This document shows positions 1-12,577 of a stretch of 64,000 nucleotides of DNA, in pieces. The notes under the pieces are model-generated. The model saw only the letters and a list, made by a program, of their open reading frames with translations, was not told where the DNA came from and did no database searches. The stretch's first letter is position 1. Every line of letters starts with the position of its first letter. Location of the stretch: the NCBI GenBank assembly GCA_029721435.1, contig CM056583.1:51501620-51565619 (forward strand), given 5' to 3'. The DNA comes from Gymnothorax reevesii. Its lineage: Eukaryota > Chordata > Actinopteri > Anguilliformes > Muraenidae. Both the position numbers and the translations under genes were made by a program.

Positions 1-755
1 AAGTCCTGCAGTCTTTCCTGCAAATATAAGCAGCCAGTACTCAAGTAAATATTACAGAATAAAAAAGTTTAATCAGCCTCAAACTACATGCGGTATAAAA
101 AAAAAAAAAAGAAACAATTAACGAGAAGCAGATTATCACGCTCACATTGGAAGGTTGTGGAGAGGTTGTGGTATCGTAGGTCTGGCAGATATAGTTTGAA
201 GTAGCCTGGATAGCATTTGCCAGAAAGTGCAAATTATCTAAATCATTTGGAAGCTTTGAGGTGATTTGCAGACAGTTTGCGAAGCTGTCAGACACCATAG
301 ACCAGGGCATCACCCAAATCAAATGCTTAATGTAATCAAAAAGCTGAAGCCAAAATCAGGTTTCACTAATAATGCGCAGCACCCACACCGACGAAGAAAA
401 ACTGGCTGACGTCTCATTTCAAAACCACTTTTATTCAAGGATGGCAAAAGCAGCAGAAAACTGAAGAACGATTCGGACCGGGGCAATTTACTACGGCCTC
501 GAAAGTGCTGGAGTTCAGAATGTTGGGATTAGTGTTGGCATTCGGTTGGCGAGGGAAAGGGTGGCGTTTGAGGAGGTACCAGGAGTGGAAGAGTTCTGGT
601 TCATGTCAGCAGCGTTAGAAACAGATCTCGCTGAATGCTGGAGTGGAAGGACAGGGGTTTCGCATGGAGGGGGAAGAGTTTTCCCAGTGGCTTTAAATGG
701 CACAGCAGATCGCTGGGTGATGTTATAAGTGCAACAGAAAGAACACGAGGCTTAC
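1..755 (-). other. grk3: start of grk3 intron 4 (continues beyond window)
   Basis: The sequence follows the GTAAGC donor of exon 4. No exon encoding the next GRK3 segment (expected to start PFSK) is present. ORFs on both strands in 41-728 show no family resemblance. Confidence 0.85.
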
Positions 756-857
756 ATGTGAACAGGACAGGAGCTCCTTCATGATGTAACCATCGTATAT
801 CTGCCGGCTGCGAGAGAGCCGCTCCTCCTCCGAGTCCAGCTTCTCATACTCCTTGAT
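756..857 (-). CDS. grk3: GRK3 coding exon 4 (residues 89-122)
   Basis: This 102-base exon is 34 whole codons. It begins [20 protein letters not shown], continues [14 protein letters not shown], and is bounded by a CAG acceptor and a GTAAGC donor, both phase 0. It continues the RGS-homology domain. [28 protein letters not shown] agrees with GRK3 rather than GRK2 (KYEKLETEEERVARSREIFD). The next exon would start with PFSK in this family. It is not in the remaining 755 bases to the left, so the gene is cut by the window edge. Confidence 0.96.
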
Positions 858-3711
858 CTGAAACAATCACAGCAGATTACAGCTTAATCTGCAATGCAAT
901 CATATGACTGATAATCTCCGTCGCAAATAGCTTAATCCGAAAGACAACAGCAACACTTTCCAGACCCGTATACACAGGTGTTTTATCTGCTCATGAGCCT
1001 GGATTACATTCATAGACAGAGGCAAAATAACAGACTGAAAAAAAGAAAAAAAAAATCACTGGATTATCACCAGCCCAGTGATGCCTTTAACTTTAACAGA
1101 CAAATACTCAGACATTTGGAAACACAGCGTGCCTTCACTCAAGCAGCCAAGGGCCACCCGAGCCATTGAGGGGCACTAAAGATAACTGCAGCCATGAATA
1201 ACCAGCATGCCGGAAACAATAGAGAAGATGGAGGCGAAGAAAGCCTGTGTGTGACAGTGCAGATGCATGGACATCACGATGCTTATATTAGAACAGAGAA
1301 CAAGACACAGTTCTGCAGGGAATACATATGCAATGCTCTGTCCTCCATCAGCCAACACAGGGGAGATTGATTATGTTAACAAGTGACCTTGCAGTGGCAA
1401 ATAAGCAACTTGACTGCAATGGCAAAGATCAACTAAACTTCCTTCATTGAGGTGAACACTACAAGCCTTTATATTCTGGACAAGCAGCGCTCCAGTCTGC
1501 GACCAGAATGGTCACATTTTCGACCAAGATTTACGTTTTGCGACTTACATTCTCACATCGGTCGCGCACTGCGCGACCAACGCTTCATGCACTGTGTGCC
1601 TATTTTGGGCAGCGATTCACTCCCTAATTATCAGCAGCCGGCCGCAAATTTTTTTTTCTGCAGGTCAGTTGGTACCATTACGTACAAAAGTACATCAACC
1701 AATCATAGCTGCACTCATGCATTGATGAGAGTGGCAAAGCATTCAACCTTGTCACAGTCAGCAGAGTTGTGTGCGCTGCAAATTGGTAAAACCTTGTCTG
1801 AAGATAACTGTGTAATTGCTCCACACTACGCTAAATTACAAGTATACTAGCTGGTCTGCAGCAGAAGTCCAATAGTCTACGTATTAGGCCTTGGCTTCGG
1901 TGACTAATACTGCAGATCGGAAAACAAATTTCATGATATCAGAAAGTGTTTTCATTACCGGTTTTTTATTTCGCTATTTAAATTTTGCCCATTTCCAAGG
2001 GTAATGGAAACGGACTTGGAGAATGAGAACAACGTCCGACGTTATTAGCCCAAAAACATAGTCGGCTTTGTACCCAGTTTTGAGTCTTGTTCATACCAGC
2101 TATGGGTGCTTGCGTCCAAGAGGCGAATGGTTTTATTTATCGTTTCAATATCAATCGCTTAACCTTCTATCCTATTGGATTAGGCTGGATGCGCACTTCC
2201 ACTCTGATCTGAAGTTCTGCATGTACATATTTATTCATGCAGTATGTATGAAATTGGTGACTGGTTGGTGCGAGTGCAAGGAATTTATTTATTTTCATTG
2301 GAGTACGATAAAGATGAGAAAGGCAGCGGTTCTTATCGATTTATAGTCTGTTTTCTTTTGGGATACGATAATTGGCCTGCTGTCAGAGGAATAGGCCAAG
2401 TATTTCGTCGATTGCAGCAAATGTTCAGAACGGATTCAAAACCTAACTGGCGACGCCTGCCCAATGTACTCCAACTACGACCATAGGCTTATCAGCGCAA
2501 TGCCTCAAATAGGAGTCTGTGTCACGAACAGTGTATGATCACGAAGCAGACTGTTTATTGGGGGCTCATAACGTCAGACATCGTCCTCACTCTCTGTGTG
2601 CGTTTCCATTACACTTCGAAATGTGCAAAATCTAAATGGTGAAATAAAAAAAATAAAAAATAATAATAATTATTAAAATCAGCCGTCCTACTACATCGTT
2701 ACCGGAGAAAGAATTTCTTCAAACTTTGTGCAAACGAACATGGCATACTGCTCCTACTTTTTACCAAATATTTAGGGTGGATCACTTTGGGAACTTTATT
2801 AATTTTAATGTTAAACTTTCAATTTGTGATGAAAATATGTAGCCAAATGATGCTTTTTACAGCTTTAATTCCTCCTGGGTCTCTCATTTTCAAAGCAATT
2901 AAGCCATGTTTGGTGTCAAATTGTTCCAGATTGTTCCAGCAACAATAAGTGTTATAGATTTTAGACCTAGCACTGTAATAATTGGGATTATTTATTGATT
3001 TATCCCCATATGTTGGTTTTAGGGGGGTGCTAATTTAAATTTGGCCATAATTTTTCAATGAATGATTCAGTTTATGTATAGGGGAGGGGCTGATGAAAAG
3101 TTGTCCCTTGGGGAAATGGAGACTTGTACATACATTTAGACTTGTATGATAACTCAACAAAATTATAACTGCATTTTTAAATTTTTCAAACATTCTTGAG
3201 AACATCAATATCTACTTTTCAATAAACAAAGTGCTTTCTGATAATGTTTAAAAAATAAATGCAGCAACAGGTGATAGTCTCTTCAGGTATCTCTATTTGG
3301 GCTAATAAATATTCAGAAAAGTATCATGGTACTTTGCGTGAACACATTTTCGGCCTGCGCGCCCAACTTTTTCAGGTTCGGAACGCATGCGCTCCTAGGT
3401 CCAAAAGTTATTCTGGAGGGTTGACAAGAGTTGTCAAAACAAGCCCAATCATCCAATAATCACAGGCCCACACATATTTCTAGCTGCAGATGCCATAAAC
3501 AGAGGGATGCACAGGCCATCATGAGAGAAAACAAAATGAGTAGCCTAATTTGCCCTAGATGAATCATGGCCATAGTCCAAAGCTCAAAGATTCTGGGAGA
3601 AGGGGTTGACCTGCTTCTGCAATCAAATATAAACGGTAGCCGGGTCATGATGGCAGCAGAAAACCTGGTGAAATGAGCCAAACAAAGAAAGAGAGAGATG
3701 AGGATTCTTAC
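858..3711 (-). other. grk3: grk3 intron 3 (2.85 kb)
   Basis: Donor GTAAGA and acceptor TTTCAG define it. It contains the inverted-end element at 1962-2651 and otherwise AT-rich sequence. A short palindrome (GGTCGCGCACTGCGCGACC) lies near 1560-1578 and may mark another old repeat. No coding content was found. Confidence 0.9.
1962..2651. mobile_element. Inverted-end DNA element (MITE-like, ~690 bp)
   Basis: The left end (1962-2012) and the reverse complement of the right end (2601-2651) align over 51 bases with about six mismatches. Both start TTTTTTATTTC and end GTAATGGAAACG. No transposase is recognisable in the 590-bp interior, so it is a non-autonomous DNA transposon by structure. A target duplication could not be placed because both flanks are A/T-rich. 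Confidence 0.7.
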
Positions 3712-3785
3712 CTCTTCATAGAACTTGAGCTGGGGTACCGCCTCATCAATCTCATTCAAACAGAAATCCTTGAACAACAGGAAGC
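3712..3785 (-). CDS. grk3: GRK3 coding exon 3 (residues 64-88)
   Basis: The exon completes Gly64 and encodes [20 protein letters not shown] followed by FYEE, then a GTAAGA donor at phase 0. This is a helical part of the RGS-homology domain. [21 protein letters not shown] is the GRK3 form; mammalian GRK2 has [23 protein letters not shown]. This exon is therefore the main basis for calling GRK3 rather than GRK2. Its acceptor CTCTCTTAG lies just downstream, in transcript sense, of a long poly-C run. Flanking introns are 35.3 kb upstream and 2.9 kb downstream. Confidence 0.96.
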
Positions 3786-3830
3786 CTAAGAGAGGATGGG
3801 GGTGGGGGGGGGGGGGGGCGGGGGGAGACA
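3786..3830 (-). repeat. poly-C rich tract upstream of the exon 3 acceptor
   Basis: The plus strand has a run of about 28 bases that is G except for one T and one C (3798-3825), starting 13 bases upstream, in transcript sense, of exon 3. In the transcript it is poly-C followed by CATCCTCTCTTAG. It is a mutable homopolymer tract, and the opposite strand has G-quadruplex potential. Confidence 0.85.
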
Positions 3831-6099
3831 GACAGAGTGTAAGCAAATGTGTAAACTGACATACTGCTGAAAGGAGCTGCGTCACAATAATAATTGCATA
3901 ATCAGATAATAATGTATAAATCACAAATAATAATGCATAATCAGAAGTTCCAAAATTGTTAGCCTAACCAAGTGAATCTTCAGGACTGCCAGTCAAAACT
4001 TGATTTCATCCTCGCCAATCCATCTTCCTTTTGCATTGTACAGACATATTTCAGTAACTCAAGCTTTATGCTTTTATTAAGGCATTTCTATTGAAATTGG
4101 AGGATTCAAAGATCTATTTTAGCGCTAAAGCTGAAGGACATGAGGAGTGTAAGCTGGTTTACCCACCTCCAATAAACATCATGGAAGAAGAATACCTTCT
4201 TCTTCTATGATTATTGGCAGTTGGCTATCCAGCTTGCACTCGAAGTTATGAGCATGCGCAGTAATTGTGACACAGCTCCAGTAACATGCTGCTTGGGACT
4301 AAGAGGACAGCCATGCATACATCTCGATCAGCAAACTGATATTAAACATGTCCTGACAAGCTTGAAGTAAACTATCAAAGGGGGGGCTGTAACGAGGACA
4401 GAAGTTAAACGTATATGATTTATCAGCAGGATAATCTCATCTCATCTCATCTAAACCCCAATCCCTCCACCTCCTTGTTGCTGCTGGTGATCAGCCAGGA
4501 GCAACAAGGCATTAAGGACTTCCCAGGAGTTTGGAGGGGAACCATGGGCAGAGATAAACACTAATCAACATAGTAAAGAATGAAGTAGCACATTGGTGCT
4601 GAGACAAACTTGTCAGGGAGCTTACAAAAAGGAATTCCCTTACACAATGGCATGCTGCCACTTCATTTAGCTAATCAGCCCACCAACAGCCCACGTCAGC
4701 AGCCAGTTTTTTCCTTTTTTCGTGGATTGAAAAGTAATAATTCAATATATAAAACAGACTACAAACTAGCTGCAGAAACTGATCGCTCTACCGCACAGCC
4801 TCTTCCTGAGGCATCTCAGACAGTCACCAGAACACACTTCAAGGAAACAGGTGGCCAGGCACACTATCACCAAAATAACACAAATGACGGCCTCATGTAA
4901 TATACTGCCCTAGTTGTTTTCTGTTTGAAGTGAATGATAAACTGTTATGTCTGTGGAAAGACAATTTTAAACAACAAAACTGGGGTCAGACTGGGGCCAC
5001 TTGAACATCCCCATAGGCCTTGCAGGAGTGGACCAAGTCCTCAGGGTTCCACAGGTCTTGAGTAACAGGTGGGGCATTTCACCGGACGCTTGCGCATGGC
5101 GAGCACATTTCCATGGCGATTCTAGACTCTTGACAGAAACTTGTTCCCCACAGGAAACTTGTCCCCACTGGCCTCCCCTGAGCACCCCGCCCCTTTTGCC
5201 CGCAGTACAAGATCAAGCTGATTACCACTGTTAAAATAGGCCTTTAATTCTCAATCTAATTGGATCAACAGAGAGTAATCTCTGAGGGATTAAAAAAAAG
5301 CAGGAAGCAAAAACACGAAACAATCCCAGTCATCTCGGCAAGCTCTCCTCTCGGCCTCCTCAAGCCCATCTGATAAACCTCTCTCATTTGCATTGCTGTT
5401 ATGCAGCGTTGCCTGTGCATCCCATTACACCTTGTGTTCAGGAAAAATCTGAGGTATGAGAAGAATTTGGCCGAGAGCTGAAACTTCATTTGTTCTATAA
5501 CAATTTACCACTTAATGTGTGATTTCTAACGCTTGCCACTTTATTGATAGCACTGCTGTGTTCTTTTCCTACTGCATCTTCTTTGACTAGTGGCAGTATG
5601 GTGTAATGGGAAGGTGGCACTGAATGGGTAGCACAGGGGGAATAGGGATGGCAGTGAACTGAGCGCTTTAAGCAAATGCAGATTCTCTGTTAGCACAAGC
5701 TCAGGGGCTGAGCTTTGCTCTACGTCAGTATCAGCACAAGAGCTGTTCTACATTCTCCTTCAGCGCAAACCCAGTCTGGGCTCATCGTAGGTTTTGCCAT
5801 ATGCCTGAAACAACTCCACAGTGATTTGCAAAGCTGCCAGATACAGTCAGCTCCTTTACTTCACATTGAACCAGTTCTGGTTATTCTGGCTGTCTACCAC
5901 AGCATACTGGAGTAGAAAATTCATGACTAATATGAGATAAAAGCTCACCAATCAAACCCTAATTAAGTGAAGAGCGTTGGAATCACAGCACATTTCATAT
6001 ATAGACCCCATTTTAAAAGGACCAAACGCACTTACACAATTAGCTGCTCAGCAGTTCCAATGCCTGTATGCACATTATTCCTTCATTATTTGATTTATA

Positions 6100-7260
6100 A
6101 GTAAGCACATAAAAGGTTGAGGGTTTCTAGTGTGGCATTTGCATCAGGAATCTTTTGCCAGACCCTCTCAATATTAAGTCCTTAATGCTGAGACTGCCAG
6201 TGAAGCAAGCCATCACTAGGCTGGAAAGTCAAACTCAGAGAAATGGCATAAAACATTACAAATGGCAAAATAAAGCTATGATATGGTTTCAAAAATGATA
6301 AAGGGCTAAATCATAGTGAAATGCAATGGTGAGATTAGAAAACCCAAAGACCCAGAGGACCACAGTGAAAAACTGACGCATGACGGAAGATTTTTATCCC
6401 CAAGTGAAAAAACCCCCCTCATATCACAACAGTTGCTATATCAAGAACACTCTTGAGGAAAGAGTCATACAAGAACTCTCTCCAGGAGGTGGTGCACTCA
6501 GCGTCTCGGTCAATATTCTGGAGAAGACCTCAGCAGAGAAAATGGAGATGTAAACTTACCACAAGATGTAAACAACTGAGAGGCCTCAAAACCGGAAGTT
6601 CAATGAAAACCTCTACAAAAGCCTGCACAGTCCTCAAACAGCAACTTACGGACAGATGAAACAAAGATCAAAGCAAACCAGAAAAATAAAAACAAATCCG
6701 TATAGAGAGGGGAAGGAACTGCTCAGGATTCAAAGTATACCACCTCATCTGTGAAGAATGGTCGAGCGAGGGCATGTCTGGCTGCCTGAAAGACTGTGTC
6801 CCAAGTATTATTTGAGGTCACTGCTGACACAAAGCAAAAGCTGGATAATTTCTGAATTGTGTTGGCCTATATTCTCAACACGGATCCAACTTAATGTTTT
6901 AAAAGGTGCTTCACTACGCAGAGAGATAATGACCCTAAGCTTTCTGAGCAAGCAACCCTTCACGGCAAAGAAGTGGAATGTTCTACCAGCGCAAGTCAAT
7001 CACTCGACCTTGAACCAGTGCACTTCACTTGTAGATGGCAAAACTCAAGGCAAAACACCCAAAATCAACCAGTAACTCAACACTGCTGCAGTGAAGACCT
7101 GGCAAAGCATAAACAGAAAAGAAACTCGTGACATCTGTATAGGTTACAAAGTCCAAGCAATCACTGTCTGCAAAGGATTAGCAACCAAGCAATAAAAATG
7201 AAAATTATTTAAAACCATGTTAGTTAGTCCAACTACTTCTGAGACCTTACAATTTGGTGG
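6100..7260 (+). pseudogene. Degenerate Tc1-like transposase / element
   Basis: Although no long frame survives, the nucleotide order follows fish Tc1-like transposases throughout. It has the N-terminal helix-turn-helix segment, a stretch reading AAGATCAAAGC after GGACAGATGAAAC (the TDE catalytic neighbourhood), GATAATGACCCTAAG (QxDNDPK, second catalytic Asp) and AAGAAGTGGAATGTTCT (KKWNV). The downstream CTGCAAAGGATTAGCAACC block is also typical. Many frameshifts and stops show an old, dead copy. The ends are approximate because the inverted repeats were not located. Recognition rests on remembered fish Tc1 sequence. Confidence 0.7.
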
Positions 7261-7499
7261 GGGAGGTTAAAAAATGTAAACATATTAATATTTTACATTC
7301 TAAAAATTTTATACTCACGCGACATGAAAATATTTTTTCACGAAACTCACAAATTTAAGCTGAAAGCCCACCCTAGAAGTACATCTTAAATGTTTAATTC
7401 CAATCCATGCAGTGGCAAAACGCAGGAAAAAAAAATCAAAATAGTACATTGTTCCAAATACTTATGGGCTTGCATGTAAATTCTGAGCCTGTGGCTCAG

Positions 7500-7500
<1 letters not shown>

Positions 7501-7534
<34 letters not shown>
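7501..7534. repeat. (TG)17 microsatellite
   Basis: A pure TG run, followed by CGCGGGCGC. Confidence 0.97.
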
Positions 7535-7538
<4 letters not shown>

Positions 7539-8926
7539 GGCGCACTCATCATATAACGGGAGAAGGCAGATTCTGATACACTCATGTTTTCTCCTCCTTT
7601 CCTTTATCTTCTCTGCTCTTGTCTTCCCTTTCCTGCATTATCTCACCCAAACATCCCTCCCTGCTTCTCCTCTCTCTCCACCCCGCTCTCCCTCTCCCGC
7701 CATCTTGCTGCAGTGCGTTCCATGCTACGATAACATTGCATACGCCGGAACACCAAGCATGCCCTTTAAAAACCTCGATGGTGACCCCAAACGGTAGATG
7801 TGTGGCCACCGTGCTGCCTCCCTGGCCGCGTCGCCCTCGGCTGACATGAGCAAAGTGCCAGACAGTGCCACAGTCGGAAGAGACAGCCTCTCATCTGTGG
7901 TTGGTAGGAGGGGGGCAGTTACTGAGAGTGTGTGGTTGACACATGATTTGGGGAAATCGCACAGAAAAATCATTAGGCTCATGGCAAAGAACACTACAGA
8001 TAGTCGTAAACAGAGGTACAACTATTGTGCTCATTTGAGTGGGCCTGAGTGTCGATGCAATATAAATTAAGTTCTGTGTTTGAGTTCCATTGTTCATGCA
8101 TATTAATATCCGTTCCTTTGGCAACAGAAGATGCACACGGCTTCTCAATAAGAATTTTTTTTGTTTTTCCATTTGAATTTGACAGGCGCTGGACGCATCA
8201 CAGTTGCACACTTATGGTGAGGATACCACAGGAACACAGAAGTGCGAAACAACCGTTAGAACAAGGAAAGCATCAGGAATAACAAATACTCCCCAAATTT
8301 TTCTCATTTCAAATAGTCATGCATTCCTGAAAATGTGACTCAAAATGTCAAACTTCCGTGAAAAAAAATAAAAAAATTAAAAATTTCCAGATCCGATCCA
8401 AATTACTTCCAAAATCTATAATCACCTCTGAGTTGGGCCAAGATCCACCTCAGGAAAATTGCTTATGCAAGTACATACACATTAGATAACCATCCAACAA
8501 ACAGACCCACACCACTGATCAGATAACCTCCTCAGCGGAGTTTACAATGAAACCAAAACAAATCAGCTGATTAAAAGTATAGAGCAGACGGAGGGACACA
8601 ATCCCAGGTTAAGGCAGCAAGGCTGGTTCTTTGGTCAAATCTGGTGAAGTTTAGATACACTTTTATTTTAAATGGGTGCTTTGTGAGACCAAGCCATACA
8701 CAGCTTTACGTGCTTTGCATTCAACAATGAAAAAAATAACCACTCATTTAGCACAGTACAAAAGGGGACCAAAAAAAAAAAAACAATATTGGTCATTTCA
8801 CTCTCTCTGAGTCACAGAATCAGTTATTTTTCCTCATAAACACTACACTCCCTCAGACTGACAGAGGGCCCACCTAACAGTGCTTTAATGTACAGAATAA
8901 AACATCTGAAAACAGCTACCTGTAGT

Positions 8927-10634
8927 CAGTGGCGGTTTTTCGCGGAGGCCAAGGGAAGCCTGGCTTCCCCAAAAATTATTGCAAGAATAATATAAAAAAT
9001 ATAAATAAGCTTCACCACAATGTATTTTATATTTTTGTCATTTCCTTGTCAAAACACTACATCAGCGCACTTCTGCTTTGGCTGAGCGTGAGGAGCAAAA
9101 CAGCGCCCCTCCTGTCAAGCTCTCATTGTGTCTCATGCCCTCCGCCCGGTCTGTCAGTTCGGAGGCCAGCTTCACTTCGCCTCCCTTTGGAAAAAAAACA
9201 GCCCGTATTAGACAATCAGATTGAAGCAATGCTCATCGCTTAATGGTCGATGCATCATTAAAAAAAAAAAATGAGGGAGGCCAGATCAAATCTGGCTTCC
9301 AACCAATCACAAACTGTTACGGAAAATACACACACTGATTCAACTGTCCCGCCAGGCACCAGCCAGCCCACACAGAAAGTACTGTATAGCCATTAAGTCA
9401 GAGAATGGATGACGACAGGGACCTTGAGTTTCTTGTAAAAAATTACTTCACAAAACTTCCTTTTGAGGTTCAACTGAAAGTCAAGCGGGACGGTAGGCCG
9501 ACTCCAAAGCTCAATTTAACTAAGGGGAGAGATGATGGAAAAGTTTGCTCTTTTGGTGAAGCTAACTATGCTAGAAATGAGTGGCTAACAGGAAGTGCTA
9601 ATATTAACCAGCTTTTCTTCAGGCCATGTCTCCTATGGCCCGCCGTGGCCTTTTTGATGACCGGGTTGTTGTCACATTTTTCTTATGCGATGCATAAAAT
9701 GTGGTGTTTTATTCTTTATTATTCTTGTCGTGTCAAGTGGATTTCAGTGCATGATGGCTAAGCTGTACATTTTTTATACTCTCAATCCTTACCGAGACTG
9801 CATTTAGGTCCGCTGACATCAGCTGCACTATCAGCTGACAGCTGTAAGGTTTACAGTTGATAGCGCTGCAGCACGTTTGATATCAATTTTATATAAACCT
9901 TCGTAACTCTGTGTTTTATATTTAGTTTATGTAATTCAGACGCTGCGCATGGGTTGTGCATTCATGTTGAGTGTGTTTTTGGATGTATGAATATTGGGCA
10001 TCCTTGTGATTTGTTAAATTCAGTTGCGAGGCTTCCGCATATGACATTGTTACTTCTAATGTTGGTGGAAGGGGTTTGCCTGTGTTTCTGTACAATAGTC
10101 CACGGATATGTTGCAAATGCTTTTGTTGCCAATTAATTAAATATGAGTCAGAGATAAGCATTGTCCACAAAACTGAACTTCATTAATACCGTCTGTGAAA
10201 GCAATGGCTAAAATGTTTTTGTTATATCTCGATCTTGTCATAATTGCCGTCTGATCGCTGTGTGTTTTAGCTTTCTGCTGTAATAAAGCTACGAGGCGTT
10301 TACCAGCTTCGCATGGGCTTCCTCTAACTGATCACATACTACTGTGTGCCGGAGCCATAAGCACGCGCTCAGCCCGAAGCGCGCACCCACAGCTCTCCCT
10401 CGCGCTTTCACCGTCTCTCACACACGCGCTGTCCTCTTTTTTTAACCTCTTTTTTTTCCACTAAAATTAATGGGAAGTCGGTAGAATAAAGGTACTGTAA
10501 CAGAAGGCTAATTTGTTTGTGTGACAGTTGTAGGGTCCTGTCTCAAGAAGTGTCTCCTAATAACACGTAAACACTGAATTAAATTCGTTGTTCATTCTGG
10601 CTTCCTCGGTAATTTTTGTCGCGGGCCGCCACTG
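8927..10634 (+). mobile_element. hAT-type DNA transposon, complete ends, 8-bp target duplication
   Basis: The element starts CAGTGGCGG and ends CCGCCACTG. It is flanked on both sides by CCTGTAGT (8919-8926 and 10635-10642), an exact 8-bp duplication that is diagnostic of the hAT superfamily. The 1.7 kb body contains a short piece of transposase-like coding sequence (see 9405-9761) but is far too short for a full hAT transposase of ~600+ residues. It is therefore an internally deleted, non-autonomous copy that moved using a transposase supplied elsewhere. The intact duplication and near-perfect ends suggest fairly recent insertion. Confidence 0.88.
9405..9761 (+). pseudogene. N-terminal fragment of hAT transposase (TTF-type zinc-finger region)
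   Basis: The frame opens MDDDRDLEFLVKNYFTKLPF and contains a C-FGEANYARNEWLTGS segment followed by NQLFFRPCLLW. That is the order seen in the TTF-type zinc-binding region at the N-terminus of hAT and ZMYM1-like proteins (family consensus roughly WL-GS---N-LFC-PCLLF). One expected Cys is replaced by Phe (LFF for LFC). After the CLLW motif the frame continues only into unrelated residues and no DDE core follows. It lies inside the 8927-10634 element, so it is a captured or residual 5' coding piece, not a host gene. Confidence 0.65.
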
Positions 10635-11639
10635 CCTGTAGTACATTTTTAAAACAATCTTCCTCAAAGCACACTACAGTTCAAAGGGTGGCAAGTTCAT
10701 TTTCATTGGAGGCATTCTGGTAATTGCCATTTTGGCAATAGAAATTTGCCAAAATGTTGTCACATATGAAGCCCATTCAAACACATGGGCCTGTGCAGGA
10801 ATACAAAGCCATGACGCAAGCTGTCAGTTTGATTTTTCTTTAAAATACAGTGGGAGGATTGCAAAGCAAAGATGGCTCATGGAAAACAAAGCCAGAACAG
10901 AACAAGACATCCAAGTGAACACCCTGCTTCTTTCCAAGAATATAAAGGTGAATTATTCGTACAAGAGAATCATACATAAGAGTGAGAAATAAGATGGTAA
11001 GATATCAGGGCAATGTCTAGGATGAACTTGTATTAGCAACTGAAACTATGATGCAGTCATCCGGTCACACAGTCGGCCCTCGCCTGCCCCGTTTACTGCT
11101 TCTTGTCTAAAGGTGCAGATTCTTGCTATGTAGAAGGGAGCCAAGGCCCATGAAATCGCCACTCCACCTTCTCAAAACTGGCAGGTCGTCATTCCAAGAA
11201 AAAACACCTTCATTGAGCATGGTGGCCAACTGGCAAGTCATTATTGATGAAACAGAAATCTTGTTTTTTCTCTGAATACCTCTAAAAAGAGTACACAACA
11301 CTTCCCCAGTGAAAATACATCTGGAGTTCAGGCCCTTGACTGCATTAACACAGCAGTGTTTCAAACTTGGCTCGTGTGAGAATTAGAAGTAGTGTTACTT
11401 GGTCTCCATTCTGAAGATGGAATGAGAATGGCCCTCATGGGGTAGAGATAAATGCACCACTGGAACAAAGGGTCAGATCAAGGTTTCTCAACGCAGAGGG
11501 CTGAACTCCTTGTTCATGCTGAGGACCCTGAAAACAGCATCTTTTCCCTTGCTCAGTAAACTATGAAGCAGTTTAGTTAAGGTGTTCTAATTCATATCAG
11601 GCATAGTTCAAACATATCTTGAAGTTGTGAAAGTTTTAA

Positions 11640-12260
11640 TACTCTGAGGTACCATCTACGTGGTCATAGATCCCCCTGAAAAAAGGGGTCCGGGGGTATT
11701 TTTTGAGCTGTGACCATATTCAGATCCCTCCAAATCAATTATTTGTTGTTTCTATAAAGTTATTTTGCATGTACTCAATGATTATTTCCTATATTACACT
11801 AAACCAATGAAAATTCAGGACTTGGCCAAGCGGGGGGCTCACAGTGGCTGGTCAAAAAGTGAAAAATATAAATCCGGCCCAACAAAAATCCTGTTTTGAG
11901 ATGCCTATAACTTTTGATTTACACCTCCTGGCCCAATTCTGACAGCAGATTCTGAAAGAAGCGGCCAGAATTAGCCAGAGTACCAATGTCTAGGCAGGTA
12001 TCTAGAACAGAACTCAAGTTATAGGCCTCTAAAAATGGATGTAAATGAAAGTGACAATTTGCGGGGCCAAAAAAGGGGCGTGGCACTTAAAATTTGAGGG
12101 GCCATAAAATCCAAACCACTTGGAGATTTCACTCAAAACTTGGAGGTTTTCCACTGCTCCCATGGATGAACATATGGTGCGATTTTCAGCCAAATCTGAG
12201 ATGGTGCCCAAGAAAATGTTTTCAATATTGGCTGAGTTGGGCTGGAATGACCCTTTCATC
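11640..12260. other. Repeat-like sequence, unclassified
   Basis: The stretch has features common in dispersed fish repeats: homonucleotide patches such as CCCCCTGAAAAAAGGGG and phrases like GCGGGGCC and AAAGGGGCGTGGC. No inverted ends, poly-A tail or coding sequence was found. Classification would need a repeat-library search. Confidence 0.25.
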
Positions 12261-12577
12261 ATTATTCATTTTATAACTCATACTAATAATCAGTAAACTA
12301 ACAATTAGATTTAGATTACATTTAGCCATCATTTAGAAGCAGTGCACTTCTGTAGCTTTGATTATTAAGCAGGCTTCGGTTTAGTTGATTCAAAAACATA
12401 AGGATGTATTTGATTTCTGTAGCTTTGATCAATATTTGTTCAGTAAAACCATTAGTTGTTACTAAAAACAATCAATTGAATCATCTATGTATCCACTTGT
12501 ATCCAATTCATCTGGCTGTATTTTTCCTTTGTCTGGACTTTCATCTCTTGCCTGTAATTTTCCACTCCTTTTTAGTG

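Noticed and set aside
3460..3924. 154-codon minus-strand ORF as a separate gene
   Set aside because: Only the [17 protein letters not shown] segment is real (grk3 exon 3); the rest is poly-C translated as proline and intron.
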